Source of the DNA: Alicyclobacillus sacchari
Lineage (GTDB): Bacteria; Bacillota; Bacilli; Alicyclobacillales; Alicyclobacillaceae
Reading direction: 5' to 3'
Length of the DNA: 64,000 nucleotides
Assembly: GCF_004366795.1 (NCBI RefSeq)
Contig: NZ_SORF01000001.1
Coordinates: 372,001 to 436,000, forward strand
In this document: piece after piece, positions 35,654-45,084 of the stretch
Numbering within the stretch: position 1 is the first letter of the stretch
Layout of the letters: each line of letters starts with the position of its first letter
The notes under the pieces: model-generated
Seen by the model: only the letters and a program-made list of their open reading frames with translations
Told to the model about the DNA's origin: nothing
Databases searched by the model: none
Position numbers and translations under genes: made by a program

Positions 35654-37042
35654 TTACGAATCATGCCCGAACGTTTGGCCAGAGGCTCCGAAATATTTCG
35701 GCAGTTCGCTCGCGGTCAAAGTCTCCGGGTATGCCGACTCGTGGTGTAGAGCGAGATCCAGACCCATGATCTCCTCTTCCTTGGTCACCCGAATGCCCAT
35801 GAGTTTGTCGACCACCCAAAGCAGAATGAACGTGCCAATACCGGAGAACAGCCAGGTCGCAACGATTCCCGTCAACTGCAGCAGCACCTGATGCGCATTG
35901 CCATGGATCAACCCATTGGCACCCGCGGAGTTGATGGCGGTCGACGCGAACAGCCCGGTTGCCAGAGCCCCCCACGTACCGCCGATACCGTGGCCGCCAA
36001 ACGCGTCCAGCGCATCGTCGTAGCCCAATTTCGACTTCATGAACGTCGAGGCGAGATAACAAATCGCGCCACCGAGAAGTCCGAGCACAATCGACCAGCC
36101 TGCCGATACGAATCCGGCTGCCGGCGTCACCGCGACCAATCCTGCCACCGCACCAGCGCAGGCGCCGACGAGTGTAACGTGACCGGTGCGCAGTTTCTCG
36201 GCAATCATCCAACCGACTGCGGCCGCAGCGGTTGCGGTATTGGTGGCGAGAAACGCCTCGGCCGAAAGATAGTTGGCGGCAAGTGCACTACCTGCGTTGA
36301 AGCCGAACCACCCGAACCATAGAAGTGCAGTACCAAGCAGGACGAACGGCACATTGTGTGCTTTAATCTCACCGGATCCATGTTCTGCGCGACGGCCGAG
36401 GTACAAAGCTGCCACCAGACCAGCAACACCCGACGAGATGTGGACGACAGTCCCTCCTGCAAAATCCAGTACGCCAAGCGCGTGCAACCAGCCACCTGCG
36501 CCCCACACCCAGTGCGCAAGCGGATCATAAATGATGGTTGCCCAGAGGACGATGAAGACGACAAACGATGCAAACTTAACACGCTCTGCCAAGCCGCCGA
36601 CAATAAGCGCCGGTGTAATGATGGCGAACATCATCTGGAAAATGCTGAAGACCATATTCGGGATGGTGCCAGCATAGTCGGAGTCTGGAGCGGCGCCGAC
36701 ACCTCGCATCATAAACCAACTCAGGTTGCCAATAATATGATGAACGTCAGGTCCAAACGCCAGACTGTATCCGACGATGACCCATTGCAGGGATACCACA
36801 AGCATAACGGATACGACCTGCAGCATCGTCGTGATCACGTTTTTGGTGCGAACGAGGCCGCCGTAGAAAAATGCCAAGCCGGGTGTCATGAGCAATACGA
36901 GTGCGGAAGATGCGAGAATCCAAGCCGTGTCACCCGAGTTGATGGGCGACGTGGTGGCGGCAAAACTGGTGCTCGGGAACAGCAGGATGCCCAAGCATGT
37001 GAATAGAATCCAACGCCATTTTGGCCCAAGCCGTGTGTTCAT
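35654..37042 (-). CDS. amtB: Ammonium transporter AmtB
   Basis: Amt/Rh-family channel with eleven helices. The first hydrophobic segment (about 10-30, ending STSFAATTS) is probably a cleaved signal or an extra helix, as in other Bacillota. Key stretches are DTAWILASSALVLLMTPGLAFFYGGLV, the DPLAHWVWGAGGWLH loop, and FGGHGIGGTWGALATG carrying one of the twin pore histidines. 462 residues. The ATG at 37042 is preferred over GTG 37054 because GGAG lies six bases upstream. No glnK follows. A GlnR/TnrA box 73 bases upstream implies induction under nitrogen limitation. Confidence 0.95.
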   Translation of the reverse strand: MNTRLGPKWRWILFTCLGILLFPSTSFAATTSPINSGDTAWILASSALVLLMTPGLAFFYGGLVRTKNVITTMLQVVSVMLVVSLQWVIVGYSLAFGPDVHHIIGNLSWFMMRGVGAAPDSDYAGTIPNMVFSIFQMMFAIITPALIVGGLAERVKFASFVVFIVLWATIIYDPLAHWVWGAGGWLHALGVLDFAGGTVVHISSGVAGLVAALYLGRRAEHGSGEIKAHNVPFVLLGTALLWFGWFGFNAGSALAANYLSAEAFLATNTATAAAAVGWMIAEKLRTGHVTLVGACAGAVAGLVAVTPAAGFVSAGWSIVLGLLGGAICYLASTFMKSKLGYDDALDAFGGHGIGGTWGALATGLFASTAINSAGANGLIHGNAHQVLLQLTGIVATWLFSGIGTFILLWVVDKLMGIRVTKEEEIMGLDLALHHESAYPETLTASELPKYFGASGQTFGHDS

Positions 37043-37114
37043 CTCCGTCTCCACTCCTTATCCTGAATTTTTTCATAACCGTACACGGGAAGGTGGAATG
37101 GCGTCAATGACTTG

Positions 37115-37131
37115 TGTAATATTATCTTACA
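37115..37131. promoter_or_regulatory. GlnR/TnrA operator upstream of amtB
   Basis: TGTAATATTATCTTACA fits the Bacillus consensus TGTNA-N7-TNACA exactly, with the AT-rich centre typical of that box. It lies 73 bases before the amtB start, at the distance expected for promoter control by GlnR or TnrA. Confidence 0.8.
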
Positions 37132-37228
37132 CATATGAAAAATATGATGTGTAAACCGACGGATTCTCCGATGATGACGTAAATTGTATTCACATAGAAG
37201 GAGGAGTGAGTAGGTGGCAACTCCGTAT

Positions 37229-37273
37229 AAAAAACCGAGTTTGCCGGAAGCCACACCTCCAGCTAACTCGGTT
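37229..37273 (-). terminator. Intrinsic terminator of the cytosine deaminase gene
   Basis: On the minus strand a 9-bp stem (AACCGAGTT / AACTCGGTT) with a 23-base loop is followed by a run of six T's. It lies 32 bases after the codA stop. Confidence 0.8.
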
Positions 37274-37304
37274 ATCGGGTTTCATTTCGTTTCCCTTGCG
37301 AACA

Positions 37305-38648
37305 TCAGGCTCTGGGTTCTGATACCGACACTGGCGATCCGGTTCGCACGCGGAAATCGACCTCGCGTCCACCATCCCCAAGCATGCCTTCGCGAGAAGT
37401 CCAATACACTTGCCGCTTGCTGGGTTCCGTTGTGGCGACGACCACCCCGCGACTCATGACCATCTGGGCGGGCGGCATGCGCCGCAGAAGATCCCACTTG
37501 TCATCCGCATCGACGAGCAACAACGACGCAGGCTTCCCGACCTCGATACCATACCGATCCTCAATCTGCAAAGTCTTGGCGGATCGCTCTGTCACCATGT
37601 CCACACAAACCATCGCTTCTTGACGCCCTGTCATCTGTCCAACGTGCATCGCCATCTGCGCGACTTGAAGCATACTGCCCGTACCAAACGAGTACCACGG
37701 ATCCATGATGTCGTCATGGCCGAGGCAGACATTGATCCCCGCCTGCCATAGTTCTTTCAAGCGTGTCAAGCCACGCCGCTTCGGATAGCTGTCAAACCGC
37801 CCCTGCAACGTAATGTTGATCAACGGATTTGCAATGAAATGGATATTGGCCTTGCGCAACAACCCGAACAGCTTGTAAGCATATGCATCGTTATAGCTGC
37901 CCATCGCCGTCGTATGGCTCGCCGTAACACGCTGCCCCATGCTTCGCTCCAGGGCTCGCGTCGCAACCACCTCGACAAAGCGCGACTGTTCATCGTCGAT
38001 CTCGTCACAGTGGACATCCACCAAACGATCGTACTTTTCAGCGAGATCGAAACATGCGTCAATCGAGCGCACGCCATACTCGCGCGTGTATTCGTAGTGC
38101 GGTATCGCACCGACCACGTCGGCGCCAAGGCGCAGCGCCTCCTCCAACAGTTCGAGCCCGCGGCCATTCTGATACGAGTAGATGCCCTCCTGCGGAAACG
38201 CGACGATTTGGATGTCGATCACGCCGCGAACTTTTTCACGCAACTCGAGTAATGCCTGCAATGCGGTCAGGTTCGGATCGGTGACGTCGACGTGGGTACG
38301 AATGTGCAGCGTACCTTGTGCCATCATCCAGCGCAAAGCTTCGTCGACTCGAGCCAGTACATCCTCCCGTGTCAGATAGGGTTTACGCTCACTCCATCGC
38401 TGAATGCCTTCAAAGAGGGTTCCGCTTTCATTCCAGCGCGGTTGCCCAGCAGTCAACACCGAATCCAAATGGATGTGCGGCTCGACAAAAGGCGGCATCG
38501 CAAGCAGTCCACTTCCCGAAAGCACCTTGCCGCTGTGCGCCAGCGTACCCGCAAGTGCAATTTCCCGAATATGTCCATCGCGAACGCCGATATCAAAAAG
38601 CCCTTCGCGCCCCATGACGCGAACATCCGAAAGCAAAACGTCAAACAT
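37305..38648 (-). CDS. codA: Cytosine deaminase (amidohydrolase family)
   Basis: Metal-dependent amidohydrolase converting cytosine to uracil and ammonia. Motifs of the CodA subfamily are HIHLDSV (first metal pair, about residue 59), THVDVTDP, VDVHCDEIDDE (third metal histidine and catalytic glutamate), ASHTTAM and the late GHDDIMDPWY with the metal aspartate. 447 residues. The ATG at 38648 has GGAGGTGGCTGC upstream. It is divergent from a purine/cytosine-type permease, which supports a nucleobase substrate and makes the ammonia released relevant to the nitrogen genes next door. Related isocytosine or creatinine deaminases cannot be fully excluded. Confidence 0.88.
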   Translation of the reverse strand: MFDVLLSDVRVMGREGLFDIGVRDGHIREIALAGTLAHSGKVLSGSGLLAMPPFVEPHIHLDSVLTAGQPRWNESGTLFEGIQRWSERKPYLTREDVLARVDEALRWMMAQGTLHIRTHVDVTDPNLTALQALLELREKVRGVIDIQIVAFPQEGIYSYQNGRGLELLEEALRLGADVVGAIPHYEYTREYGVRSIDACFDLAEKYDRLVDVHCDEIDDEQSRFVEVVATRALERSMGQRVTASHTTAMGSYNDAYAYKLFGLLRKANIHFIANPLINITLQGRFDSYPKRRGLTRLKELWQAGINVCLGHDDIMDPWYSFGTGSMLQVAQMAMHVGQMTGRQEAMVCVDMVTERSAKTLQIEDRYGIEVGKPASLLLVDADDKWDLLRRMPPAQMVMSRGVVVATTEPSKRQVYWTSREGMLGDGGREVDFRVRTGSPVSVSEPRA

Positions 38649-38807
38649 GCAGCCACCTCCATGGAGAAAGACCTTGTCCAACCCATCCTAACATCGCGTA
38701 CGATCCACCTACAAATGCCACCTTCCCTACATATCTACATAAGGCTCGAGACAACCGGAAAACATACGTCGACGAAGACAAAATTCGACCTTCATGTCAG
38801 ATTTATT

Positions 38808-38847
38808 GTCGTCGAATATTGACGACTTGTACAAGCATTGTCATAGT
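38808..38847 (+). promoter_or_regulatory. Permease promoter with overlapping inverted repeat
   Basis: TTGACG (38819-38824), 17 bases, CATAGT (38842-38847) form a plausible housekeeping promoter 60 bases before the permease start. The inverted repeat GTCGTC-N7-GACGAC (38808-38826) covers the -35 box and could be the site of a repressor. The rest of the 261-base divergent region shows nothing else. Confidence 0.45.
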
Positions 38848-38909
38848 AACAGCGTCCACTTGATGAACAAGATGGAATGACGGCGGAATCGTTGAGGGGG
38901 CATTTCGAT

Positions 38910-40301
38910 ATGTCGTATGCGAATGCATCGGACACGTACGGCTCGGAGGTGCTGCATGTCGAGCCACACGGGATTGATCCGATTCCTGAATCGGAGCGTC
39001 ACGGGCGGATCAGTAGCGTGTTCACGCTCTGGTTCAGCGCCAATTTGGAATTTGCCACACTGACGACTGGCGTCTTAGCTGTCGGCGTATTTGGACTGTC
39101 GTTCTGGCAGGCGGCAATTGCGATTGTCATAGGCACTGTCGTGGGGGCACTCGCCATTGGTTTTCTCACGACGTTTGGCTATCGTTGGGGATTGCCGCAA
39201 TTGATTCAGTCGCGAGCTGCGTTCGGTTACTTCGGGAATTTTTTACCTGGTATACTCAACTTCCTCTGCGGGATCGGTTGGTACACGGTGAACACTGTCC
39301 TCGGCGTCTACGCCCTGCAGTGGCTGCTACCCATCGGCTTTCTGCCAAACTTGATCATCATGATCATCTTACAAGCCATCATCAGCATTTACGGCCATAA
39401 CATGATTCACTGGGTCGAACGCGTAGCCGTGCTCATTCTGCTGGTCATCTTTATCTTGGTCAGCATGTACGCGTTTCCGCACATCCGTTTCAACATCGCG
39501 GAAAATCCGCACGCCTCAGCTTTCTCCGGCACTTCCGGTTCGATGATTTTGTCCATTGCCATTTCACTCTCGTACATGATGGGGTGGATGACCTACAGTT
39601 CAGACTACAGCCGCTACTTCCCTCGTGATACGAGGTCGTCGAAGGCGTTTTCCGCCGCTTTTTGGGGCAATGTCATTCCGGCTGTTTGGTTGGAATTGCT
39701 CGGTACGGGTTTGTCCACATTCACGTCTGTTAGCAAGCCCACCGATTTGGTGTCTGGCATACTTCCGCATCCCCTTGCCATTGTCACCATGCTTGCGATC
39801 ATTCTCGGAACCATCACCGCCAACGTCATCAATATCTACTCGGGATCGATCTCGCTGCTTTCCATCGACGTCGGCATCGTTCGTGCCATCGCCCCGAAAC
39901 GTTGGGTTGCCGCACTGTTGGTCGGCATCCTTGGAGGCATTCTGTCCTACATAGGCGGTCAGTCCGGCTACTACCAGAATTACAGCAACTTTTTATTCGT
40001 GCTCGCTTATTGGATCAGTCCCTGGGCAGCCGTTGTCATCTGCGATTACTTACTCATTCGCCGGCACCGGGACGTTGTGGATGACTTCTACGATAAACAT
40101 CGGCCTCTACGCACCGGGTTCTGGGCATTTCTGATTGGCTTTGCCTGTTCCATTCCATTTTTCAACCAGGTCATATACACCGGATATTTTGCAAAACACT
40201 ATCCACAAATTGGTGACATTTCGTACTATGTGAGCTTTGTGATTGCCTTCGTCCTGTACGCGCTGTTTGCGAATCGCCAGAAGGCCGAAGTCAGGCTATA
40301 G
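38910..40301 (+). CDS. NCS1-family cytosine/purine permease, CodB-like
   Basis: Twelve-helix nucleobase:cation symporter of 463 residues. The family N-terminus is evident (GIDPIPESERHGRISSVFTLWFSANLEFAT), followed by FGYRWGLPQLIQSRAAFGYFGN and the helix 6-8 region MMGWMTYSSDYSRYFPRDTRSSKAF. Probably imports cytosine for the divergent deaminase. The ATG at 38910 has GAGGGGG ten bases upstream; an ATG at 38877 is the alternative. A hairpin terminator follows. Confidence 0.85.
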   Translation: MSYANASDTYGSEVLHVEPHGIDPIPESERHGRISSVFTLWFSANLEFATLTTGVLAVGVFGLSFWQAAIAIVIGTVVGALAIGFLTTFGYRWGLPQLIQSRAAFGYFGNFLPGILNFLCGIGWYTVNTVLGVYALQWLLPIGFLPNLIIMIILQAIISIYGHNMIHWVERVAVLILLVIFILVSMYAFPHIRFNIAENPHASAFSGTSGSMILSIAISLSYMMGWMTYSSDYSRYFPRDTRSSKAFSAAFWGNVIPAVWLELLGTGLSTFTSVSKPTDLVSGILPHPLAIVTMLAIILGTITANVINIYSGSISLLSIDVGIVRAIAPKRWVAALLVGILGGILSYIGGQSGYYQNYSNFLFVLAYWISPWAAVVICDYLLIRRHRDVVDDFYDKHRPLRTGFWAFLIGFACSIPFFNQVIYTGYFAKHYPQIGDISYYVSFVIAFVLYALFANRQKAEVRL

Positions 40302-40310
40302 CCACTAAAC

Positions 40311-40341
40311 ACAGGCGCTCGCCCAGGCTGGCGGCGCCTGT
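40311..40341. terminator. Terminator between permease and aldo/keto reductase
   Basis: An 8-bp stem ACAGGCGC / GCGCCTGT with a 15-base loop, flanked by AAAC and TTTAT, ten bases beyond the permease stop and shared with the convergent reductase gene. Confidence 0.7.
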
Positions 40342-40356
40342 TTATGGAATCGAGTT

Positions 40357-41331
40357 TTACCAAATCGGCACGAAGCCATCGATTTCGTGAAGAACATCAT
40401 CAACTGCGCGCAGAATGTCTGGCGTCAGTTCCAAATCCACCGCCCGCACGTTCTCATCCACCTGCGCGATACGGCTGGCGCCGATGATAGCCGATGCCAC
40501 GTTTGGCTGGCGCAATGTCCAGGCGATGGCCAACTGTGACAAGGAAGCCCCTATCGACTTTGCAATGTCCTCCAGTTTCACCACACAAGTCAACACATCG
40601 TCACGCAGATAACTGCGAATCCAAAAGTTTGTATCATCATTCGCAGCTCGGCTGTCGCGAGGAACTTGTGCGCCAGGACGATATTTTCCTGTAAGGATGC
40701 CCTGTGCCAATGGTGAAAACACAACCTGCCCAACCCCAAGTTGTTCAGAAGTCGGCATGACTTCTTTTTCGATATAGCGTACCAGCATGTTATAAATCGG
40801 CTGGTTTGAGATGATTGGGCGTAGATTACGCTTATCCGAAATTGCGACAGCCTGTGTAATCTGAGCAGCAGACCATTCACTGACACCTGCATACAAAATC
40901 TTGCCTGCACGAACGAGATCGTCCAAGGCATACAATGTCTCTTCCAAAGACACAGTCGAATCGAAGCGGTGGCATTGATACAAATCGATATAATCGACAC
41001 CTAAGCGTCGTAAACTTGCTTCGCACTGTTCGACGATGTGTTTGCGCGATAGACCGCGATCGTTAGGTCCATCTCCCATGGGGAAGTAGACTTTCGTCGC
41101 CAAAACGTACGATGTCCTCGGATATTTGCGCAACGCTTCACCCACGACCAACTCGGCTTGACCACGGTTGTACGCGTTTGCCGTATCAAAAAAGTTGATA
41201 CCGAGTTCATAGGCGCGATCGATACAGGCAACAGCCGTTTCGCGCTCCGTAGCATTTCCATAGGTCAACCAACTACCAAGACCAACCTCGCTGACTCGCA
41301 GTCCACTACTTCCGATTTGACGGTACTGCAT
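40357..41331 (-). CDS. Aldo/keto reductase, Kv-beta/YghZ-like
   Basis: NADPH-dependent TIM-barrel oxidoreductase of 324 residues. The catalytic tetrad can be placed in FFDTANAYNRGQAE (Asp, Tyr), LATKVYF (Lys) and DLYQCHRFD (His). The C-terminal cofactor segment IAWTLRQPNVASAIIGASRIAQVDENV is characteristic. It resembles the potassium-channel beta-subunit subgroup, whose bacterial members reduce aldehydes such as methylglyoxal. Physiological substrate unknown. The ATG at 41331 has AGAGGGTGG upstream. Monocistronic and convergent with the permease. Confidence 0.9.
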   Translation of the reverse strand: MQYRQIGSSGLRVSEVGLGSWLTYGNATERETAVACIDRAYELGINFFDTANAYNRGQAELVVGEALRKYPRTSYVLATKVYFPMGDGPNDRGLSRKHIVEQCEASLRRLGVDYIDLYQCHRFDSTVSLEETLYALDDLVRAGKILYAGVSEWSAAQITQAVAISDKRNLRPIISNQPIYNMLVRYIEKEVMPTSEQLGVGQVVFSPLAQGILTGKYRPGAQVPRDSRAANDDTNFWIRSYLRDDVLTCVVKLEDIAKSIGASLSQLAIAWTLRQPNVASAIIGASRIAQVDENVRAVDLELTPDILRAVDDVLHEIDGFVPIW

Positions 41332-41488
41332 GTGACCACCCTCTCAAAGCGTGCATGTTTCATATGGTTAACGATAGTGCCATCATCCAAAGACATTGCT
41401 TCTCCCGGCACGGCGTGCTACGTTCGTAGAAGGGATACATCATCGTTGACAATTGCCCCAAGCCCTCAATTTAAAGGAGCCAATGTCC

Positions 41489-42148
41489 ATGATCCGAGGC
41501 ATCGTGTTTGACTTCGATGGGACCTTGATCGACACCGAATCTGCCTGGTACGCCGCCTTTTGCGATCTTTACCAGCAACATCGGGTGGAACTTCCGCTTT
41601 CTTTGTACGCACAATGCATCGGAACAAGTCACGACGCATTCGACCCGGTTGCGCACCTAATGGCGGCTACAAAGGCCCCCATCACCAGAAGCGAGATCGA
41701 GCAGTTTATTCAGCGCCGCCACGGTGAGCTTATGCGTGACAGGGACTTGCGGCCTGGAGTGAAAAAGACCATCCAAACGGCCCGTAAACAAGGCCTTCGC
41801 ATCGGCCTTGCAACGAGTTCACATCGGGTGTGGATCGATCCATATCTCGAACGTCTTGGCATCGCAGATGCCTTCGATTGCATTCGAACCGCAGATGATG
41901 TCAAACGTGTGAAACCAGATCCTGCACTGTACGAGCTCACGCTTGCCTGCCTGGGGCTAAGGCCAGATGAGGCTGTTGCCATTGAGGATTCTCCAAACGG
42001 TGCGCTGGCGGCTGTGCGTGCCGGCATGCATGTCCTGTGTATCCCAAACGACGTCACTCGCCAGCTTCCGTTTCCCGACCATTGCAACCATGTATCATCG
42101 TTGGACGAAATCGATTGGCCAACTTGGTTGCAAGAACAAAGTCGATAG
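41489..42148 (+). CDS. HAD-superfamily phosphatase, beta-phosphoglucomutase-like
   Basis: 219-residue hydrolase. Motif I FDFDGTLIDTES gives the nucleophilic aspartate pair, motif II is LATSSH, motif III VKRVKPDPALYELT supplies the lysine, and motif IV is VAIEDSPNGALAAVRAG. A helical cap of type C1 lies between motifs I and II (about 15-80). Substrates in this subgroup are sugar phosphates; which one cannot be said. The ATG at 41489 is chosen over 41483 because AAAGGAG is nine bases before it. A hairpin terminator follows 14 bases after the stop. Confidence 0.88.
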   Translation: MIRGIVFDFDGTLIDTESAWYAAFCDLYQQHRVELPLSLYAQCIGTSHDAFDPVAHLMAATKAPITRSEIEQFIQRRHGELMRDRDLRPGVKKTIQTARKQGLRIGLATSSHRVWIDPYLERLGIADAFDCIRTADDVKRVKPDPALYELTLACLGLRPDEAVAIEDSPNGALAAVRAGMHVLCIPNDVTRQLPFPDHCNHVSSLDEIDWPTWLQEQSR

Positions 42149-42162
42149 AATGCGTACATGGG

Positions 42163-42193
42163 AAAACCCGGCTCACTTTCATCGCCGGGCTTT
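42163..42193. terminator. Bidirectional terminator of HAD gene and opp operon
   Basis: A 10-base repeat pair AAAACCCGGC / GCCGGGCTTT (one mismatch) with an 11-base loop between the convergent HAD phosphatase gene and oppF, with A/T runs on each side. Confidence 0.8.
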
Positions 42194-42205
42194 GTCTGTG
42201 CTTTA

Positions 42206-43162
42206 TCAGTTCGCCAAATGGCAAGTCACCGAGTGTTGATTCCCCACCACTTTTCGCTCCGGCTTTTTTTCTCGACACACATCGGTCGCAAACGGGCAGC
42301 GCGGATGAAATGTGCATCCACTTGGCGGATTAAATGGCGAGGGTATTTCGCCCTGAATCGATGTCAACGCCTGACGTTTTTCCGTGTCGTCCGGCATCTT
42401 CAGAATCGACTGCAACAACACCTGCGTATAAGGATGCGTCGGGTTGGCAAACAACTCTTCAGCCGGCCCCTGTTCCACCACTTCGCCGAGATACAACACG
42501 GCCACTTGGTCACTCAAATATTCGACGACCGCCAGATTGTGCGAAATGAAAATATACGTCAGATTGAAGTCCTTTTGCAGTTCTTGCAACAATTGAATGA
42601 CCTGCACCTGGATCGAAACGTCCAAGGCTGAAATCGGCTCGTCACAAATCACCAGCTTGGGATTCAACGACAGGGCGCGGGCGATCCCGACGCGTTGCAA
42701 CTGGCCGCCGGACAATTCGTGGGGGAACGCGTATTTCACCACCGTTGGCAGCCCGACGCGCTCGAGAAGCTCGTCGACGCGCTTTTGCCGTTCCGCCTTG
42801 GTACCGATATTGTGAATCGCCATGGCGTCTTCGATTGCCGCACCTATCGTCATCCGCGGACTCATGCTGGCCTGAGGATCTTGAAAGATAATCTGCATGT
42901 CGCGGCGCAGTGGTCGCATCTGTTTCGGCGACAAACTGGTGATATCCTTGCCATCGAAAAGGATGCGACCCTCATTTGCATCAAGCAGGCGAAGCACCAA
43001 CCGCCCTAGCGTCGATTTGCCTGAGCCACTTTCTCCGACGAGTCCCATCGTCTTGCCCGCGTCCAGTTGGAACGATACTTTTTCTACCGCATGCAGGTCT
43101 CGACCTTGCACGCGGAACCGCTTGGATACTTCCTCTACTTGCAGCAATGGACTAGATGGCAT
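42206..43162 (-). CDS. oppF: Oligopeptide ABC transporter ATPase OppF
   Basis: One of the two ATPases powering peptide uptake. Walker A GESGSGKST (about 44-52), Q-loop FQDPQASMSPR, ABC signature LSGGQLQRVGIARAL, Walker B LVICDEPISALD and H-loop ISHNLAVV are intact. The C-terminal oligopeptide-transporter extension has three or four cysteines (GCTFHPRCPFATDVC) that in relatives bind an iron-sulfur cluster. The ATG at 43162 overlaps oppD by 11 bases and has GGAGGTCC upstream. 318 residues. Confidence 0.95.
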   Translation of the reverse strand: MPSSPLLQVEEVSKRFRVQGRDLHAVEKVSFQLDAGKTMGLVGESGSGKSTLGRLVLRLLDANEGRILFDGKDITSLSPKQMRPLRRDMQIIFQDPQASMSPRMTIGAAIEDAMAIHNIGTKAERQKRVDELLERVGLPTVVKYAFPHELSGGQLQRVGIARALSLNPKLVICDEPISALDVSIQVQVIQLLQELQKDFNLTYIFISHNLAVVEYLSDQVAVLYLGEVVEQGPAEELFANPTHPYTQVLLQSILKMPDDTEKRQALTSIQGEIPSPFNPPSGCTFHPRCPFATDVCREKKPERKVVGNQHSVTCHLAN

Positions 43163-44138
43163 GAGCGAGGACCTCCTCCGCACGATGGCATGCGACATGG
43201 TGATTGGGGCTGATTTCGCGAAGTGCTGGTAACTCAGACCTGCATCGCTCTGTGGCAAACGGGCAACGCGATGCGAAGGAACAGCTCTTGGGCGGTTCGG
43301 TGAGCGTTGGTGCCATGCCAGGAATCGGTGACAATTGGCGATCGCGCTGGCCAATTTCGATAATCGAGTTTTTCAAGCCAACCGTGTACGGATGGGCAGG
43401 TTGCCGCAGAAACTGACGAGTATCAGCCATCTCCATAATCTGTCCAGCGTACAATACGATGATCCGATCGCAAAAATTGGTCGCGACACCGAAATCGTGT
43501 GTAATGATCGCAATACTCATCCGTTTTTTTTGCCGTTGTTCTTGCAACAGTGCAAGAATCTGCATCTGAACCGTCACATCGAGCGCCGTCGTCGGCTCGT
43601 CCGCAATCAGCAGTTGCGGCTCGCAAGCGAGTGCGATGGCGATCATGATGCGCTGACGCATACCACCCGAAAACTCGTGCGGATAATTGCGAAAACGCGC
43701 CTTGGGCTCAGGTATGCCCATTTCATGTAAAAGTTGTAATGTACGTTCAAACGCTTCGCGGCGCCCAGCATATTGGTGCGTCAGCATCGATTCCATGATT
43801 TGATCGCCAATACGCATGACTGGGTTTAAACTCGTCATCGGATCCTGGAAAACGACGCCGATGTCGCGACCGCGAATATCCTCCAACTGCCGCGGGCGCA
43901 TCTTGAGAAGGTCGTGCCCTTGAAATTTTGCCGTTCCCGACTTGATCTTACCGTTTTCCCGAATGAGGCCGAGAGCGGACATCAAGGTCACCGACTTGCC
44001 AGATCCACTTTCGCCAACAATGCCAAGGGCTTCGCCTTCGGCGATGGAAAAGCTGACGCCGTTGACGGCGAACACTTCGTCTTCGCCGCGATCGAACTGC
44101 ACGCGTAAATCGTCAATCGCCAATAATGCCTCTGCCAT
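43152..44138 (-). CDS. oppD: Oligopeptide ABC transporter ATPase OppD
   Basis: Partner ATPase of OppF. Walker A GESGSGKS, Q-loop FQDPMTSLNP, signature FSGGMRQRIMIAIAL, Walker B LLIADEPTTALD and H-loop ITHDFGVA are all present. The C-terminal cysteine-rich region is CSFASRCPFATERC. The ATG at 44138 has AAAGGAGGTATGTGAG upstream; a longer frame exists but overlaps oppC. 328 residues. Confidence 0.95.
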   Translation of the reverse strand: MAEALLAIDDLRVQFDRGEDEVFAVNGVSFSIAEGEALGIVGESGSGKSVTLMSALGLIRENGKIKSGTAKFQGHDLLKMRPRQLEDIRGRDIGVVFQDPMTSLNPVMRIGDQIMESMLTHQYAGRREAFERTLQLLHEMGIPEPKARFRNYPHEFSGGMRQRIMIAIALACEPQLLIADEPTTALDVTVQMQILALLQEQRQKKRMSIAIITHDFGVATNFCDRIIVLYAGQIMEMADTRQFLRQPAHPYTVGLKNSIIEIGQRDRQLSPIPGMAPTLTEPPKSCSFASRCPFATERCRSELPALREISPNHHVACHRAEEVLAHAI

Positions 44139-44139
44139 C

Positions 44140-45027
44140 TCACATACCTCCTTTCGGGCTGAACGCTTCCTGCAGGCCATCCGCGACGAACAAAAAAGAC
44201 AAAAGCGTAATCGCGAATATGCCTGCTGGGAAATAGAGCAGCCACGGGAAACCAAGAATGTTTTCACCAGCGGCTGCAAGCATGTTACCGAAAGATGGCA
44301 TCGGCGGATTCAAACCCATGCCAACGATGCTCAGACCGGCTTGCGCAGTCAGATCATACGGAATGCCGAAAGCTAGCGAGACGACCATACTGCCCACGAC
44401 ATTTGGAAACATATACTTGAATGCGATGTGCGATTGCGACGCGCCAAGAGCACGCGCAGCCTCGACCATCTCACCGTTGCGCATGCTCAAGACCAGCGAC
44501 CGTATCAATCGAGCGTACCCAGCCCAGCCAGGGACACCAATGGCTAACATCATCGGCCCAAGACCTTTGCCCAGCAAGACGACCAGGATCAGCGCAAAGA
44601 AGAATGACGGCAGCGCAAACATGAAATCGACGCCGCGCATGATGATGACGTCCGCGATGCCACCGGCAAGGCCTGCCCAAAGACCAAGAATCACGCCGAT
44701 CACGAAACTGACACAGGTTGCACCAAGCGCGATTTCCAAAGCGTAGCGAATGCTGAACAAAATCTGGCTAAACACGTCATACCCGACCGTATCGGTGCCG
44801 AATAAGTGCTTCCAAGATGGTCCCGTATGCATGGCGAGGAAATCGGCATCTTTGTAACTGTACGGCGCAATCCACGGACCGATAATGCCGACGATGAAAA
44901 AAATCGCTACCCAGACGAGACCTGCAACCGCGAAATAGTTCTTGCTAAACCGCTTCCACCCCAAGTAGAACTGGGAGTGTCGCTTAGGCGCCGCAACAGG
45001 TCCTGCTTGCGAAACTGCTATGGCCAA
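44140..45027 (-). CDS. oppC: Oligopeptide ABC transporter permease OppC
   Basis: Six-helix permease; helix 1 is about 33-53. The EAA loop that docks the ATPase reads VEAARALGASQSHIAFKYMFPN, and the family N-terminal motif KRFSKNYFAVAGLVW precedes helix 1. TTG start at 45027 with GGAGGGG six bases upstream. 295 residues. The stop lies one base before the oppD start. Confidence 0.93.
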   Translation of the reverse strand: MAIAVSQAGPVAAPKRHSQFYLGWKRFSKNYFAVAGLVWVAIFFIVGIIGPWIAPYSYKDADFLAMHTGPSWKHLFGTDTVGYDVFSQILFSIRYALEIALGATCVSFVIGVILGLWAGLAGGIADVIIMRGVDFMFALPSFFFALILVVLLGKGLGPMMLAIGVPGWAGYARLIRSLVLSMRNGEMVEAARALGASQSHIAFKYMFPNVVGSMVVSLAFGIPYDLTAQAGLSIVGMGLNPPMPSFGNMLAAAGENILGFPWLLYFPAGIFAITLLSFLFVADGLQEAFSPKGGM

Positions 45028-45084
45028 AGGGTTCCCCTCCTATCTCCTGTATCCCGCTTCGCAAACGGGTCATATCATTTTGAA

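Noticed and set aside
38649-38909. Purine or pyrimidine riboswitch between the deaminase and permease
   Set aside because: None of the conserved purine-riboswitch junction sequences are present on either strand.
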